Source of the DNA: Dechloromonas sp. CZR5
GTDB taxonomy: Bacteria > Pseudomonadota > Gammaproteobacteria > Burkholderiales > Rhodocyclaceae
Reading direction: 5' to 3'
Assembly (NCBI RefSeq): GCF_008711155.1
Contig: NZ_VUYQ01000001.1
Location: 310,001-374,000, forward strand
DNA length: 64,000 bases
Both the position numbers and the translations under genes were made by a program. Under the pieces are notes generated by a model, which did not search any database, was not told where the DNA came from, and saw nothing but the letters and a program-made list of their open reading frames with translations. Shown here piece after piece: positions 9,757-17,021 of the stretch (positions are counted from its first letter, which is position 1; the number at the start of each line of letters is the position of its first letter).

Positions 9757-11040
9757 ATGACAAGAGTATCCGAAGTGAATATGCCGAATCGTATTCTTGG
9801 GGGAGTGGCTGCCTTCGTCTTTGTTGCGCATGCCGCACCCGCGCTGGCCGTAGACCTCACGTGGTCGGGATTCGGAACGCTGGGCTATGCCCAGTCCGAT
9901 CAGCCGGTCAACTATCAGCGCTTCATTGATGAAAAAGGGACATTCAAGCGCGATAGCATTCTCGGTGCGCAAGTCGACGCGCGTTTCTCGCAGCAGTGGG
10001 GTGCAACCGTTCAGGCCAAAGCGGCACCATCGGATCACTACGATACGCAATGGCAGGCTTCGGTGGCTTGGGCTTTCGTTTCCTGGCGACCGAGCGACGA
10101 TTGGTTGATTCGCGTCGGAAAATTGCGCCTTCCGTTCATGTTGAATACCGAAAACGCCGATGTCGGCGCAACCTACGATTTTGTGCGGCTGCCGTTGGAG
10201 GTCTATTCGATTGCGCCAACCACCGACGTGGTGGGCATCAGCGTCAGTAAAACCTGGTTCGGAGAGCAGTTGGACTGGACGGCCGAGGGCTATTCCGGGA
10301 AAGCCAGTACGTATTGGCGCTATTACGGGCGAGACCGGACGCTCGAATCCACTTCGCCAGGCAGCTGGTTCTTGCCGGTGGACATGAAAAGCACAGGATT
10401 GGTCCTGACGGCACGTAACCTGGAGCACGTTTTCAGGGTTGGCTACCATGAGGGAGAGGCTTCTCGTCCGGGGGTGAAGAGCGGCGCAGGTTTTGAGCTC
10501 GGAAACTGCCCGGGCGCCCCTGTCCCCGGGTGCTACAACCTTTCCAGCGGTGGTGTCGACAGTCTGCGGGTGCCCATTCTGACCTTGGGGGCGAGTGTGA
10601 CGCTTCCGGAGAATTTCAAGTTAACCGGCGAGTTCGGCAAGGCCAGGATCGAAAGTGCCAGCCGAGGGCTGAGTCGTTGGGGGGCATATCTGGCGATATC
10701 AAAGCGTATCGGCGCCTGGACGCCATACGCCTACTACGCCAAGGTCAAGTCGTCCGGGGAGGCCCTCGATTTGTACCAGCGCATCAACGGAAATGCATCA
10801 AACGTAGCGTCGCCGTGGCGAGGCTATCAACGCGTTCTCGCCGATATTACCGTCCCCTATGACCAGACAACCCTGGCGCTGGGAACCTCTTTTTGGGTGA
10901 CGGCGAAAAGCGTGCTCAAGGCGGAATGGTCGCGCATCGATACGCAAGTGGCGTCCAGTTTTATTGATGCGCCGGTGGGGGGGGAAAGCGGCAACAGGCA
11001 TATCGACGTGTTCTCGCTGTCGTATAGCTTTACCTTCTAG
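9757..11040 (+). CDS. Outer-membrane beta-barrel (porin-like) protein
   Basis: About 427 aa. The signal peptide is best seen from the in-frame ATG at 9781 (MPNRILGG...APALA), cleaved before VDLTWSGFGTLGY; the upstream ATG at 9757 adds eight residues. The mature protein has alternating amphipathic strands with many aromatic residues and ends in SLSYSFTF, a C-terminal Phe signature of BAM-assembled barrels. The family cannot be named with confidence. It follows the HD-GYP gene by 6 bases and precedes a PstS-like gene by 3, so it belongs to the same operon and may form the envelope part of the sensory module. Confidence 0.8.
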   Translation: MTRVSEVNMPNRILGGVAAFVFVAHAAPALAVDLTWSGFGTLGYAQSDQPVNYQRFIDEKGTFKRDSILGAQVDARFSQQWGATVQAKAAPSDHYDTQWQASVAWAFVSWRPSDDWLIRVGKLRLPFMLNTENADVGATYDFVRLPLEVYSIAPTTDVVGISVSKTWFGEQLDWTAEGYSGKASTYWRYYGRDRTLESTSPGSWFLPVDMKSTGLVLTARNLEHVFRVGYHEGEASRPGVKSGAGFELGNCPGAPVPGCYNLSSGGVDSLRVPILTLGASVTLPENFKLTGEFGKARIESASRGLSRWGAYLAISKRIGAWTPYAYYAKVKSSGEALDLYQRINGNASNVASPWRGYQRVLADITVPYDQTTLALGTSFWVTAKSVLKAEWSRIDTQVASSFIDAPVGGESGNRHIDVFSLSYSFTF

Positions 11041-11043
11041 TCC

Positions 11044-11463
11044 ATGAAGTTACACTTTCTGACCCTTGTGACCAGTCTGCTTCTTCTGAGGCCGGCTGTC
11101 GTCTATGCGGGGGAAGAAGTGCTGATCATCGGACATTCGGCATTGCCGAAGACCGACAAACTGACCGTGCAGCGCCTTTACACCGGACGCGCCGTCAGCA
11201 TCGGGCAGCAGCAGGTGCTGCCAATCAACCTGCCGACCGGCAACCCGGTCCGTGATGATTTTCTGTTGACTTGCATGGAGCAAAGCGAGGAGCAGTACAC
11301 AGGGTACTGGCTGGTTCGGCGCTATGTTGGCAAGGGTGCGCCACCGCAGGAGATGGGCAGTGTCGATGAGGTGATCAAGTATGTCCAGGCGACGCCCGGA
11401 GCGATCGGCTATGCTCCCGCGTCGAAAGTGCCTCGTGGCGCCAATGTGATTTTCCGGCGCTGA
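11044..11463 (+). CDS. Small periplasmic PstS-like (phosphate-binding-type) protein
   Basis: A 139-aa protein with signal peptide (MKLHFLTLVTSLLLLRPAVVYA). Its mature part, with LTVQRLYTGR near the N-terminus and GAIGYAPASKVP near the C-terminus, resembles single-lobe PstS-like domains of the periplasmic binding protein superfamily. At half the length of a transport PstS, and without pstCAB nearby, it is unlikely to serve phosphate import. Co-location with a sensor kinase, c-di-GMP hydrolase and barrel suggests a ligand-sensing accessory role (inference). Confidence 0.8.
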   Translation: MKLHFLTLVTSLLLLRPAVVYAGEEVLIIGHSALPKTDKLTVQRLYTGRAVSIGQQQVLPINLPTGNPVRDDFLLTCMEQSEEQYTGYWLVRRYVGKGAPPQEMGSVDEVIKYVQATPGAIGYAPASKVPRGANVIFRR

Positions 11464-11612
11464 TCTGCTCGAGTGATACTGGCTTTTTTTGCTGGGCGTG
11501 CTAATCTGAAAGCGTGTGAGGTGTGCAGCAAATCTTGCATGTTGTGGTCGTACCCGCTGCGCTGCTGGAGATTCTATGGCAGTTTTCGCAGGGAATATTT
11601 CTTGAGATTACC

Positions 11613-11675
11613 GAGTAGCACTCCTTGACGGCGAATAGCCGTAATGCCCCGGCCGAAAGAGCAGGGGCCGCAGTA
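11613..11675 (+). ncRNA. Possible structured RNA leader of the ridA-MEKHLA operon
   Basis: Three small hairpins occur in series: GAGT/ACTC with a 3-base loop (11613-11623), ACGGC/GCCGT with loop GAATA (11628-11642) and GCCCC/GGGGC enclosing 13 bases (11646-11668). They are followed by the terminator-like stem at 11679. Serial hairpins ending in a terminator just before a start codon resemble a riboswitch or attenuator, but the sequence does not match a class recognised here. A small RNA is the alternative. Confidence 0.3.
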
Positions 11676-11678
11676 ACC

Positions 11679-11715
11679 GAAGCCCGTGCCTGAACAGCAT
11701 GGGCTTCACGTTTTT
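11679..11715 (+). terminator. Rho-independent terminator or attenuator before ridA
   Basis: An 11-bp stem (GAAGCCCGTGC pairing with GCATGGGCTTC, one G-U pair) with a 7-base loop is followed by ACGTTTTT. It lies 12 bases before the ridA start, so it either ends the upstream PstS-like transcript or attenuates ridA. Confidence 0.7.
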
Positions 11716-11726
11716 GGGATCAGCAA

Positions 11727-12071
11727 ATGCAGATACAGCGTCACGGCACGACACGCCGTTACTCCGACAGTGTGGTGCACAATGGAACCGTCTATCTGGT
11801 TGAAGTGCCTGCGAACCCCGACGGCGATATCGCCGAGCAGACAGGCAACGTGCTGGCCAGCGTAGACCGCTTGCTGGCCCAGGCCGGAAGTGCGCGGGAC
11901 CGCTTGTTGATGGTCACGATCTATCTGGCGGACATGGCCGATTACGATGCGATGAATGCCGTCTGGGACGATTGGGTGCCGGCGGGCTGTGCGCCGACTC
12001 GCGCTTGTGTCCAGGCCCGCTTGGCCAATCCGGACTGGCGTTTGGAATTGGCTGTGACAGCTGCAACATGA
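11727..12071 (+). CDS. RidA/YjgF-family protein
   Basis: A 114-aa protein of RidA-family size. It has the N-terminal sequence around NGTVYLVEVPANPDGDIAEQT, the central QTGNVLASVDRLLAQAGS and the C-terminal sequence around PTRACVQARLANPDW. Family members trimerise, and the best known deaminate reactive enamine/imine intermediates. The conserved catalytic Arg appears to be in the TRACVQARL segment. The stop overlaps the next ATG (ATGA), so it is coupled to the MEKHLA-domain gene. The possible structured leader lies upstream. Confidence 0.88.
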   Translation: MQIQRHGTTRRYSDSVVHNGTVYLVEVPANPDGDIAEQTGNVLASVDRLLAQAGSARDRLLMVTIYLADMADYDAMNAVWDDWVPAGCAPTRACVQARLANPDWRLELAVTAAT

Positions 12072-12517
12072 GTGCCGGTATTCAGGACGATCCTCGCCTG
12101 GCCTTGATTGCAGAAAGCTACCATCGCCTGATCGGGCGGCCGCTCGTCCATTCCGCTCCGGATGTCGCATTGGCCTTGTGGGAGGCGCCACGGGTGATCG
12201 TCGCGCACGGTATGCAGGACGATCCCGTGTTTTTCTACGGTAACCGGCTGGCCTTGCAGGTGTTCGAGATGGATTTTTCCGCCTTTGTGCAGCTTCCTTC
12301 ACGCTATTCGGCGGAGCCGCTGGCGCGCGACGAACGGGCGCGCCTCCTGGAACGCGTTGCACGCGATGGTTTCATCGACGACTACGCCGGCGTGCGTATT
12401 TCCGCCACGGGGAAACGTTTTCGTATCGTGCAGGCAGAAGTCTGGAATCTGGTGGACGCCGATGGTGTCTGCCATGGGCAGGCAGCAAGCTTTGCGCATT
12501 GGCAGCCGCTTCCGTAA
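12068..12517 (+). CDS. MEKHLA domain-containing protein
   Basis: 149 aa from the ATG at 12068 that overlaps the ridA stop; an upstream in-frame ATG at 11972 lies inside ridA and is rejected. The single PAS-like fold includes the sequences DPVFFYGNRLALQVFEMDF, LPSRYSAEP, DDYAGVRISATGKRF and VWNLVD, which match MEKHLA proteins found alone or fused to HD-Zip factors in plants. The bacterial function is not established. Coupling to ridA suggests a shared metabolic or stress role. Confidence 0.82.
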   Translation: MSAGIQDDPRLALIAESYHRLIGRPLVHSAPDVALALWEAPRVIVAHGMQDDPVFFYGNRLALQVFEMDFSAFVQLPSRYSAEPLARDERARLLERVARDGFIDDYAGVRISATGKRFRIVQAEVWNLVDADGVCHGQAASFAHWQPLP

Positions 12518-12528
12518 AGGCTGGCCGC

Positions 12529-12843
12529 TCAATCCGCCAATTCTGCATCGCTATCGCAGCCTTGGCCGGCGGCGATGCTGCGGGCAAAAAAGCGCCGCGC
12601 CAAGCTATGCGCTCCTGCGGGTAGCGGCAGGTAGCGTTCCGGGTGGTCCAGCAATCCGCAGGTGTAGCGTCTTCCTTCCTCGGACCACGCCAGCGCCGGG
12701 CATGGGCCGCGGCGTTTCAGGAAGCGAAGCATGGCAAGCGGGCAGGTCTCCAGCGCGCAGCACACGCCGCAGCCGTTGCAGGGAGCGCCGATGGCCGGTT
12801 TGGTCGGGGCTTCGGCATGCAATTCAATGATCCGCTCTTTCAT
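12529..12843 (-). CDS. YkgJ-family cysteine cluster protein
   Basis: About 104 aa from the ATG at 12843 (MKERIIELHAE). The longer upstream frame overlaps the small secreted-peptide gene on the other strand and is rejected. The signature is a CNGCGVCC cluster (about residues 22-29) followed by further Cys at CPLAM, CPAL and TCGL, as in the YkgJ/UPF0153 zinc- or iron-binding families. Convergent to the MEKHLA gene, with an 11-base gap. Biochemical role unknown. Confidence 0.82.
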   Translation of the reverse strand: MKERIIELHAEAPTKPAIGAPCNGCGVCCALETCPLAMLRFLKRRGPCPALAWSEEGRRYTCGLLDHPERYLPLPAGAHSLARRFFARSIAAGQGCDSDAELAD

Positions 12844-12910
12844 GCGGTGTAATGAACCACTTTCCGGGGAAATGATCAAACGCCTACCCCTGTCCGGAAA
12901 GGAGTTTGCG

Positions 12911-13039
12911 ATGAAGAAACTGTTATGCGGATTGTTGGCCCTTGCATTTTCCCTGACGAGTCTGAATGTGCTGGCCTGTTCTGGCGACAAGGCAAAGGAC
13001 GAAAAGCAGATGAGTACACCGAGCAAGCCCAAGGTCTGA
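12911..13039 (+). CDS. Small secreted or lipoprotein-like peptide, 42 aa
   Basis: An ATG at 12911 has a strong ribosome-binding site (GGAAAGGAG, 7 bases upstream). The product is MKKLLCGLLALAFSLTSLNV followed by LACSGDKAKDEKQMS and a short Lys-rich tail. The leader is a typical signal sequence. VLAC resembles a lipobox but has Leu at -2, so either lipidation at Cys23 or ordinary cleavage is possible. An intrinsic terminator follows directly. Function unknown. Confidence 0.65.
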   Translation: MKKLLCGLLALAFSLTSLNVLACSGDKAKDEKQMSTPSKPKV

Positions 13040-13055
13040 GCGGCGTTCCATCAAA

Positions 13056-13083
13056 CGAAGGCGGCAGTGGCCGCCTTTTTTAT
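13056..13083 (+). terminator. Intrinsic terminator after the 42-aa secreted peptide
   Basis: GGCGGC and GCCGCC pair around an AGTG loop, extended by flanking AA/TT pairs, and are followed by six T. It overlaps the 3' end of the convergent peptidase gene and could serve both directions. Confidence 0.75.
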
Positions 13084-13895
13084 TTTCGGCGTGTACTCAG
13101 GAAAAGTTCGGGATCGACCGGGGTGTTGTTGAGGATCACCGCCCAGTGCAGGTGCGGCCCGGTCACCCGGCCGGTCGCGCCGATGGCGCCGAGCGGCTCG
13201 CCGCGTTTGACTGTCTGGCCGGGGCGTACGTCGATGCGCGAAAGGTGCATGTAGGCCGTGATCAGCCCTTGTCCGTGGTCGAGGAAAACGGTATTGCCGT
13301 TGAAGAAATAGTCGCCGGTGTTGGCGACGACCGCATCGCTGGGGGCATGGACGAGCGTTCCGCTGCTGGCGGCAACGTCCAGACCGGCGTGCGGATTACG
13401 CGGCTGGCCGTTGAAGAAGCGGCGCAGGCCGAAGCGCGATGACAGCGGCCCGGGTGAGGGCTGGTCGAGCGCGGTGTCCGGCGGGGTCTCCGAAAAACGC
13501 TTCTTTACCGCCTCGGTCACCTTTTGCTCGCGCTCGATACGAACGATGTCCTCCGGCGAGGGTTCGACCTTGCGCTTGTCCTTGATGGTCAGGCGTTGTT
13601 CCGGGTAATTCCTGATGCCGATGGCGACGGTTTTGGGTTCGATGGCGCCGCCCTTGCTCACACGGATTTCCAGCTCTCCGGGCAGGGTATCGAGCGGGAT
13701 GCCAAGCAGGGCGAACCAGCGGCCCCGTTCATTGACCACGGCCAGTGCTTGTTCGCCCCAGCGCGCCAGCGGAGCCGCTTGTGTGGCAGGTCCGAGGTCG
13801 ATGACCGCTACGCCGCCGGGGACCGGCGCATTCTGCGGCAGGGCAAAGGCCTGCAGGGCGTTGGCCAGCAGCAATGGCGGGATGAGGCGTTTCAT
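13080..13895 (-). CDS. M23-family metallopeptidase (LytM domain), exported
   Basis: About 271 aa from the ATG at 13895 (MKRLIPPLLLANALQAFA, a signal peptide); an in-frame ATG at 13922 would add nine residues. The N-terminal half has a beta-rich region like the one preceding many periplasmic M23 domains. The C-terminal LytM domain has HAGLD (first zinc ligands) and GPHLHWAV (HxH). Intact ligands predict peptidoglycan endopeptidase activity or amidase activation. It sits upstream of the convergent terminator at 13056. Confidence 0.9.
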   Translation of the reverse strand: MKRLIPPLLLANALQAFALPQNAPVPGGVAVIDLGPATQAAPLARWGEQALAVVNERGRWFALLGIPLDTLPGELEIRVSKGGAIEPKTVAIGIRNYPEQRLTIKDKRKVEPSPEDIVRIEREQKVTEAVKKRFSETPPDTALDQPSPGPLSSRFGLRRFFNGQPRNPHAGLDVAASSGTLVHAPSDAVVANTGDYFFNGNTVFLDHGQGLITAYMHLSRIDVRPGQTVKRGEPLGAIGATGRVTGPHLHWAVILNNTPVDPELFLSTRRK

Positions 13896-13965
13896 GTCGC
13901 GTTTTGTCGGGTAGGCCCGCATCAGCCGAGGCTACCGGCTGCGTCGGGATTCAAAAAGGCCGGAA

Positions 13966-14820
13966 TTAAAGACTGGCGGCCTTGAACGTGTTGCACTGGT
14001 TCATGTCGCCGCTGTCAAAGCCGCGTTTGAACCAGCGCACGCGCTGTTCCGAGGTGCCGTGGGTGAAGCTCTCCGGTACGATGCGCCCTTGTGCCTGTTG
14101 CTGCAGGCGGTCGTCGCCGATGGCCGTGGCAGCGGTCAGGGCCGCTTCAAGATCGCCCGGTTCGAGCACCTTCTTCATCGTGTCGGTGCGCTTGCCCCAG
14201 ACGCCGGCCAGGCAGTCGGCCTGCAATTCCATGCGTACGGACAAGGCGTTGCCCTCGGCCTTGCCGGCCTGCTGGCGGGCCTGGTGGACCTTGTCGGCGA
14301 TGCCGAGCAGGTTCTGGATGTGATGGCCGACCTCGTGGGCGACGACGTAGGCCTGGGCGAATTCGCCGGGGGCGTGGAAGCGCTCCTTGAGCTCGCGGTA
14401 GAAGGCGAGGTCGATATAGACCTTGTGGTCGCCGGGGCAGTAGAACGGCCCCATGGCGGTCTGGCCGGTACCGCAGGCGGTCGGCGTGGCGCCAGTGAAC
14501 AGCACCAGCTTGGGCGCTTCGTACTGGCGGCCGTTCTGGCGGAAGGTCTCGGTCCACACATCCTCGGTAGATGCCAGCACCTTGGAGACGAAACGCGCCG
14601 ATTCGTCATTGGCTGGCGGTTTGTGCGCGGCCGGCGCCTGCTGGTGGGCAATCGGCGTCTGCTCGATGATGCCGAGCAGGGTCATCGGGTTGATGCCGGT
14701 AAAGTAGCTGATGGCCAGCGCCAGGATGACCCCGCCGATGCCGACTCCGCCCACGCCAACGCCGCCGCCCCCCCGGCGGTCTTCGATGTTGTCGCTTTCG
14801 CGGTAGTCGTCCATGCGCAT
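13966..14820 (-). CDS. ypfJ: YpfJ-type neutral zinc metallopeptidase, membrane-anchored
   Basis: A 284-aa protein. A polar Gly-rich N-terminus (RRGGGGVGVGG) precedes one membrane segment (about residues 29-48), then a catalytic domain with HEVGHH (H162, E163, H166) and downstream ELQADCLAGVW, which supplies the third ligand region. This matches the zinc_peptidase (YpfJ/KPN) family, whose substrates are unknown. It lies 12 bases after pyrF in the same orientation. Confidence 0.9.
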   Translation of the reverse strand: MRMDDYRESDNIEDRRGGGGVGVGGVGIGGVILALAISYFTGINPMTLLGIIEQTPIAHQQAPAAHKPPANDESARFVSKVLASTEDVWTETFRQNGRQYEAPKLVLFTGATPTACGTGQTAMGPFYCPGDHKVYIDLAFYRELKERFHAPGEFAQAYVVAHEVGHHIQNLLGIADKVHQARQQAGKAEGNALSVRMELQADCLAGVWGKRTDTMKKVLEPGDLEAALTAATAIGDDRLQQQAQGRIVPESFTHGTSEQRVRWFKRGFDSGDMNQCNTFKAASL

Positions 14821-14832
14821 GGCAATTTCCTT

Positions 14833-15645
14833 TTAGCGGTATTGATTGATGGCGTCGCGGGTTTCCTGCGCCACTTTACGGGCGGCTGCGGCAAACCCGT
14901 CGTCCTTGCCAGCGTACAGGATGGCACGGGAGGAATTGATCATCAAGCCGGTACCATTGCCGGTTTTCCCCGCCTTGACGGTGGCCTCGATGTCGCCCCC
15001 CTGGGCGCCGATGCCCGGCACGAGCAGGGGCATGTCGCCGACGATGGCGCGCACGCGGGCGATTTCGGCCGGGAAGGTGGCGCCGACGACGAGGCCGATC
15101 TGGCCCGTACTGTTCCAGTCGCGGGCGGCCAGAGCGGCAACGCGCTCATACAATTTTTCACCATTTACTTCGAGGAACTGCAGGTCCGAGCCACCCGGGT
15201 TGGAGGTACGGCAGAGCAGGATGACGCCCTTGTCCGGATAGGCGAGGTAGGGTTCCACCGAATCGCGGCCCATGTAGGGGTTCACGGTAACGGCATCGGC
15301 CTTGTAGCGCTCGAAGGCCTCGACGGCGTACTGCTCGGCGGTGGAGCCGATGTCGCCACGCTTGCTGTCGAGGATGACCGGGATGCCCGGATGTTTTTCA
15401 TGGATATGGGCGATCAGCGCTTCCAGCTGGTCTTCGGCGCGGCGGGCGGCGAAGTAGGCGATCTGCGGTTTGAACGAGCAGACCAGGTCGGCCGTGGCGT
15501 CGACGATGGCGGCGCAGAATTCGAAGATCGCGTCGTCGCGGCCCTTCAGGTGGGCCGGGAATTTGGCCGGGTCGGGATCGAGGCCGACGCAGAGCAGGGA
15601 ATTGTTTTTCCGCCATGCGGCGTTCAGTTGGTCGATAAAGGTCAT
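14833..15645 (-). CDS. pyrF: Orotidine 5'-phosphate decarboxylase, long (type 2) form
   Basis: 270 aa from the ATG at 15645 ([11 protein letters not shown]). It decarboxylates OMP to UMP in pyrimidine synthesis. The catalytic D-x-K-x-x-D motif is visible in [11 protein letters not shown], with [14 protein letters not shown] downstream and the phosphate-binding [11 protein letters not shown] near the end. The ~270-aa length is that of type 2 enzymes. The start overlaps the stop of the DNA methyltransferase gene (ATGA), an unusual partner. Confidence 0.95.
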   Translation of the reverse strand: MTFIDQLNAAWRKNNSLLCVGLDPDPAKFPAHLKGRDDAIFEFCAAIVDATADLVCSFKPQIAYFAARRAEDQLEALIAHIHEKHPGIPVILDSKRGDIGSTAEQYAVEAFERYKADAVTVNPYMGRDSVEPYLAYPDKGVILLCRTSNPGGSDLQFLEVNGEKLYERVAALAARDWNSTGQIGLVVGATFPAEIARVRAIVGDMPLLVPGIGAQGGDIEATVKAGKTGNGTGLMINSSRAILYAGKDDGFAAAARKVAQETRDAINQYR

Positions 15646-16811
15646 GCGGAATCCTTCGGGAGATAGCGGGAAAACTTGTCCGGCAGCAGGCAGGTCTGCA
15701 GGCTGCGCTGGGTGAAGATGAAGCGGCCGTCGCAGACGAAACCGAGTTGCTGCCAGTCCACTTCCTTGTTGAGCATCATCGTGCATTCGATCAGGTCGCG
15801 GCGCTGCATGCGGCGGTTGTTGGTGAACAAGGCCAGGATGGAACCGTCGAAAGCATGACAGTCGTGCAGGAAGAAGGGTTCCTGTCGGCGGGTGCGACCA
15901 TTGACGTAGATACGCGGCAGTTCGTTGATCGGAAAATGGCGGCCCCACTGCCACCAGTTGCCTTCGTCGAACTTGCGTACGCGGCGGGCGAGCAGCTCAT
16001 CCTTGTGCTTGTCGAGGTGCGGGTGCTTGATGCCGTACAGCATGCGCCGGGTGTCGCCGGTTTCGCCGGTCTTCGAATACACGAATTCCATGTTGCCCTT
16101 GGGGTGGGCAAACAGGTGGTCGGCCCCGGACACGGCGCCGACCTTGACGGTGAATACGTCGGCAAAGCGGACGCGATGATTGTCGCGCAGGAACATCAGC
16201 TGGCCGTCGACCTCGGTGAAAATCCGCCCGTCGGCCATGTGGCGGTCCAGGCGTCCCTTTTCAAAGCGGAAAATGGCGCAGTTGGGCGTTGCCCCGTCGA
16301 ATACGCGGACATCGCCGGTCTCGTAGAAGTGCGTGATGCTGCCCTGTTGGTATAGCCAGGCATTCAACTTCTTGGCGGCCGTCAGCTTGATGAACTCGCG
16401 CGGTACGATGAAGACCAGCTCGCCGCCCGGCTTCAGATGGCGCACGGCCTTCTCGATGAAGAACAGGAAGAGGTTGCTGCGCGCATCGAAGAGCTCGGAC
16501 TTCAGGCGCTTTTTGGTGTCGGCTGCGACATCCTGATAGCGCACGTAGGGCGGGTTGCCAACGATGGTGTCGAACTGCTCGCTGAGCGGATAGGCGAAGA
16601 AATCGCGTACCGTGGCCCCTTCCGGTGCGACGCGGGCGTCGATCTCAATGCCCACGACATCGGCACCACGTTGGCGCAGGGTGGCGAAAAAGGCCCCGTC
16701 GCCGGCCGACGGTTCCAGGACCCGGCCCTTGTTTTGGCAGAGGTCGAGCATGAAAGCCACCACGTCGGGGGGCGTGAATACCTGGCCGAGTTGTGCGACG
16801 TCCAGCGGCAT
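15642..16811 (-). CDS. N6-adenine-specific DNA methyltransferase, TaqI-like gamma class (orphan)
   Basis: 389 aa from the ATG at 16811, which overlaps the stop of the gene before it. Motif X/I region: [14 protein letters not shown] and [11 protein letters not shown] (SAM binding, about residues 11-41). Catalytic motif IV: NPPYVRY (about residue 87). Motif VI-like [12 protein letters not shown]. The C-terminal half (about 200-389) is a candidate target-recognition domain. No restriction endonuclease or specificity gene is adjacent; it sits in a pyrF/glnS housekeeping cluster. An epigenetic or housekeeping methylase is likely; a remnant of a type IIG system is the alternative. Confidence 0.85.
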   Translation of the reverse strand: MPLDVAQLGQVFTPPDVVAFMLDLCQNKGRVLEPSAGDGAFFATLRQRGADVVGIEIDARVAPEGATVRDFFAYPLSEQFDTIVGNPPYVRYQDVAADTKKRLKSELFDARSNLFLFFIEKAVRHLKPGGELVFIVPREFIKLTAAKKLNAWLYQQGSITHFYETGDVRVFDGATPNCAIFRFEKGRLDRHMADGRIFTEVDGQLMFLRDNHRVRFADVFTVKVGAVSGADHLFAHPKGNMEFVYSKTGETGDTRRMLYGIKHPHLDKHKDELLARRVRKFDEGNWWQWGRHFPINELPRIYVNGRTRRQEPFFLHDCHAFDGSILALFTNNRRMQRRDLIECTMMLNKEVDWQQLGFVCDGRFIFTQRSLQTCLLPDKFSRYLPKDSA

Positions 16812-17020
16812 CAATGGCTATTGTCGGGTTTCCGGGCGGCAAGGTCGGCCGCCGCCTTCTCGCGCGCCCTCTTTTCCCAGTAGCGCTCGTTCTTGCTCTC
16901 GTCGGCGAAGCGGAAGCGGCCGGCGAGCTCGCAGCCTTTCATGCCGGGGTTGCATGGCAGGTTGTTGATCTTGGTGCACCGGTCATCGACTTCATGCGGG
17001 CAGCCCCAGCTTCCGGCCAT
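16811..17020 (-). CDS. Conserved small Cys-containing protein, 69 aa
   Basis: Function not recognised. Four Cys in the first 31 residues (GCPHE, RCTKI, PCNPG, GCELAG) suggest a metal-binding knuckle or disulfides. The C-terminal half is a charged helix (RYWEKRAREKAAADLAARK). Its ATG is 1 base after the glnS stop and its TGA overlaps the methyltransferase ATG, which strongly supports it as a translated operon member. Confidence 0.75.
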   Translation of the reverse strand: MAGSWGCPHEVDDRCTKINNLPCNPGMKGCELAGRFRFADESKNERYWEKRAREKAAADLAARKPDNSH

Positions 17021-17021
17021 T

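Noticed and set aside
14059-15666. A 535-aa plus-strand frame
   Set aside because: It is antisense to the YpfJ-like and pyrF genes, both of which have intact catalytic motifs; GC-rich shadow.
16811-16814. TTG start one codon before the methyltransferase ATG
   Set aside because: The ATG at 16811 gives the normal TGATG overlap and the conserved N-terminus.
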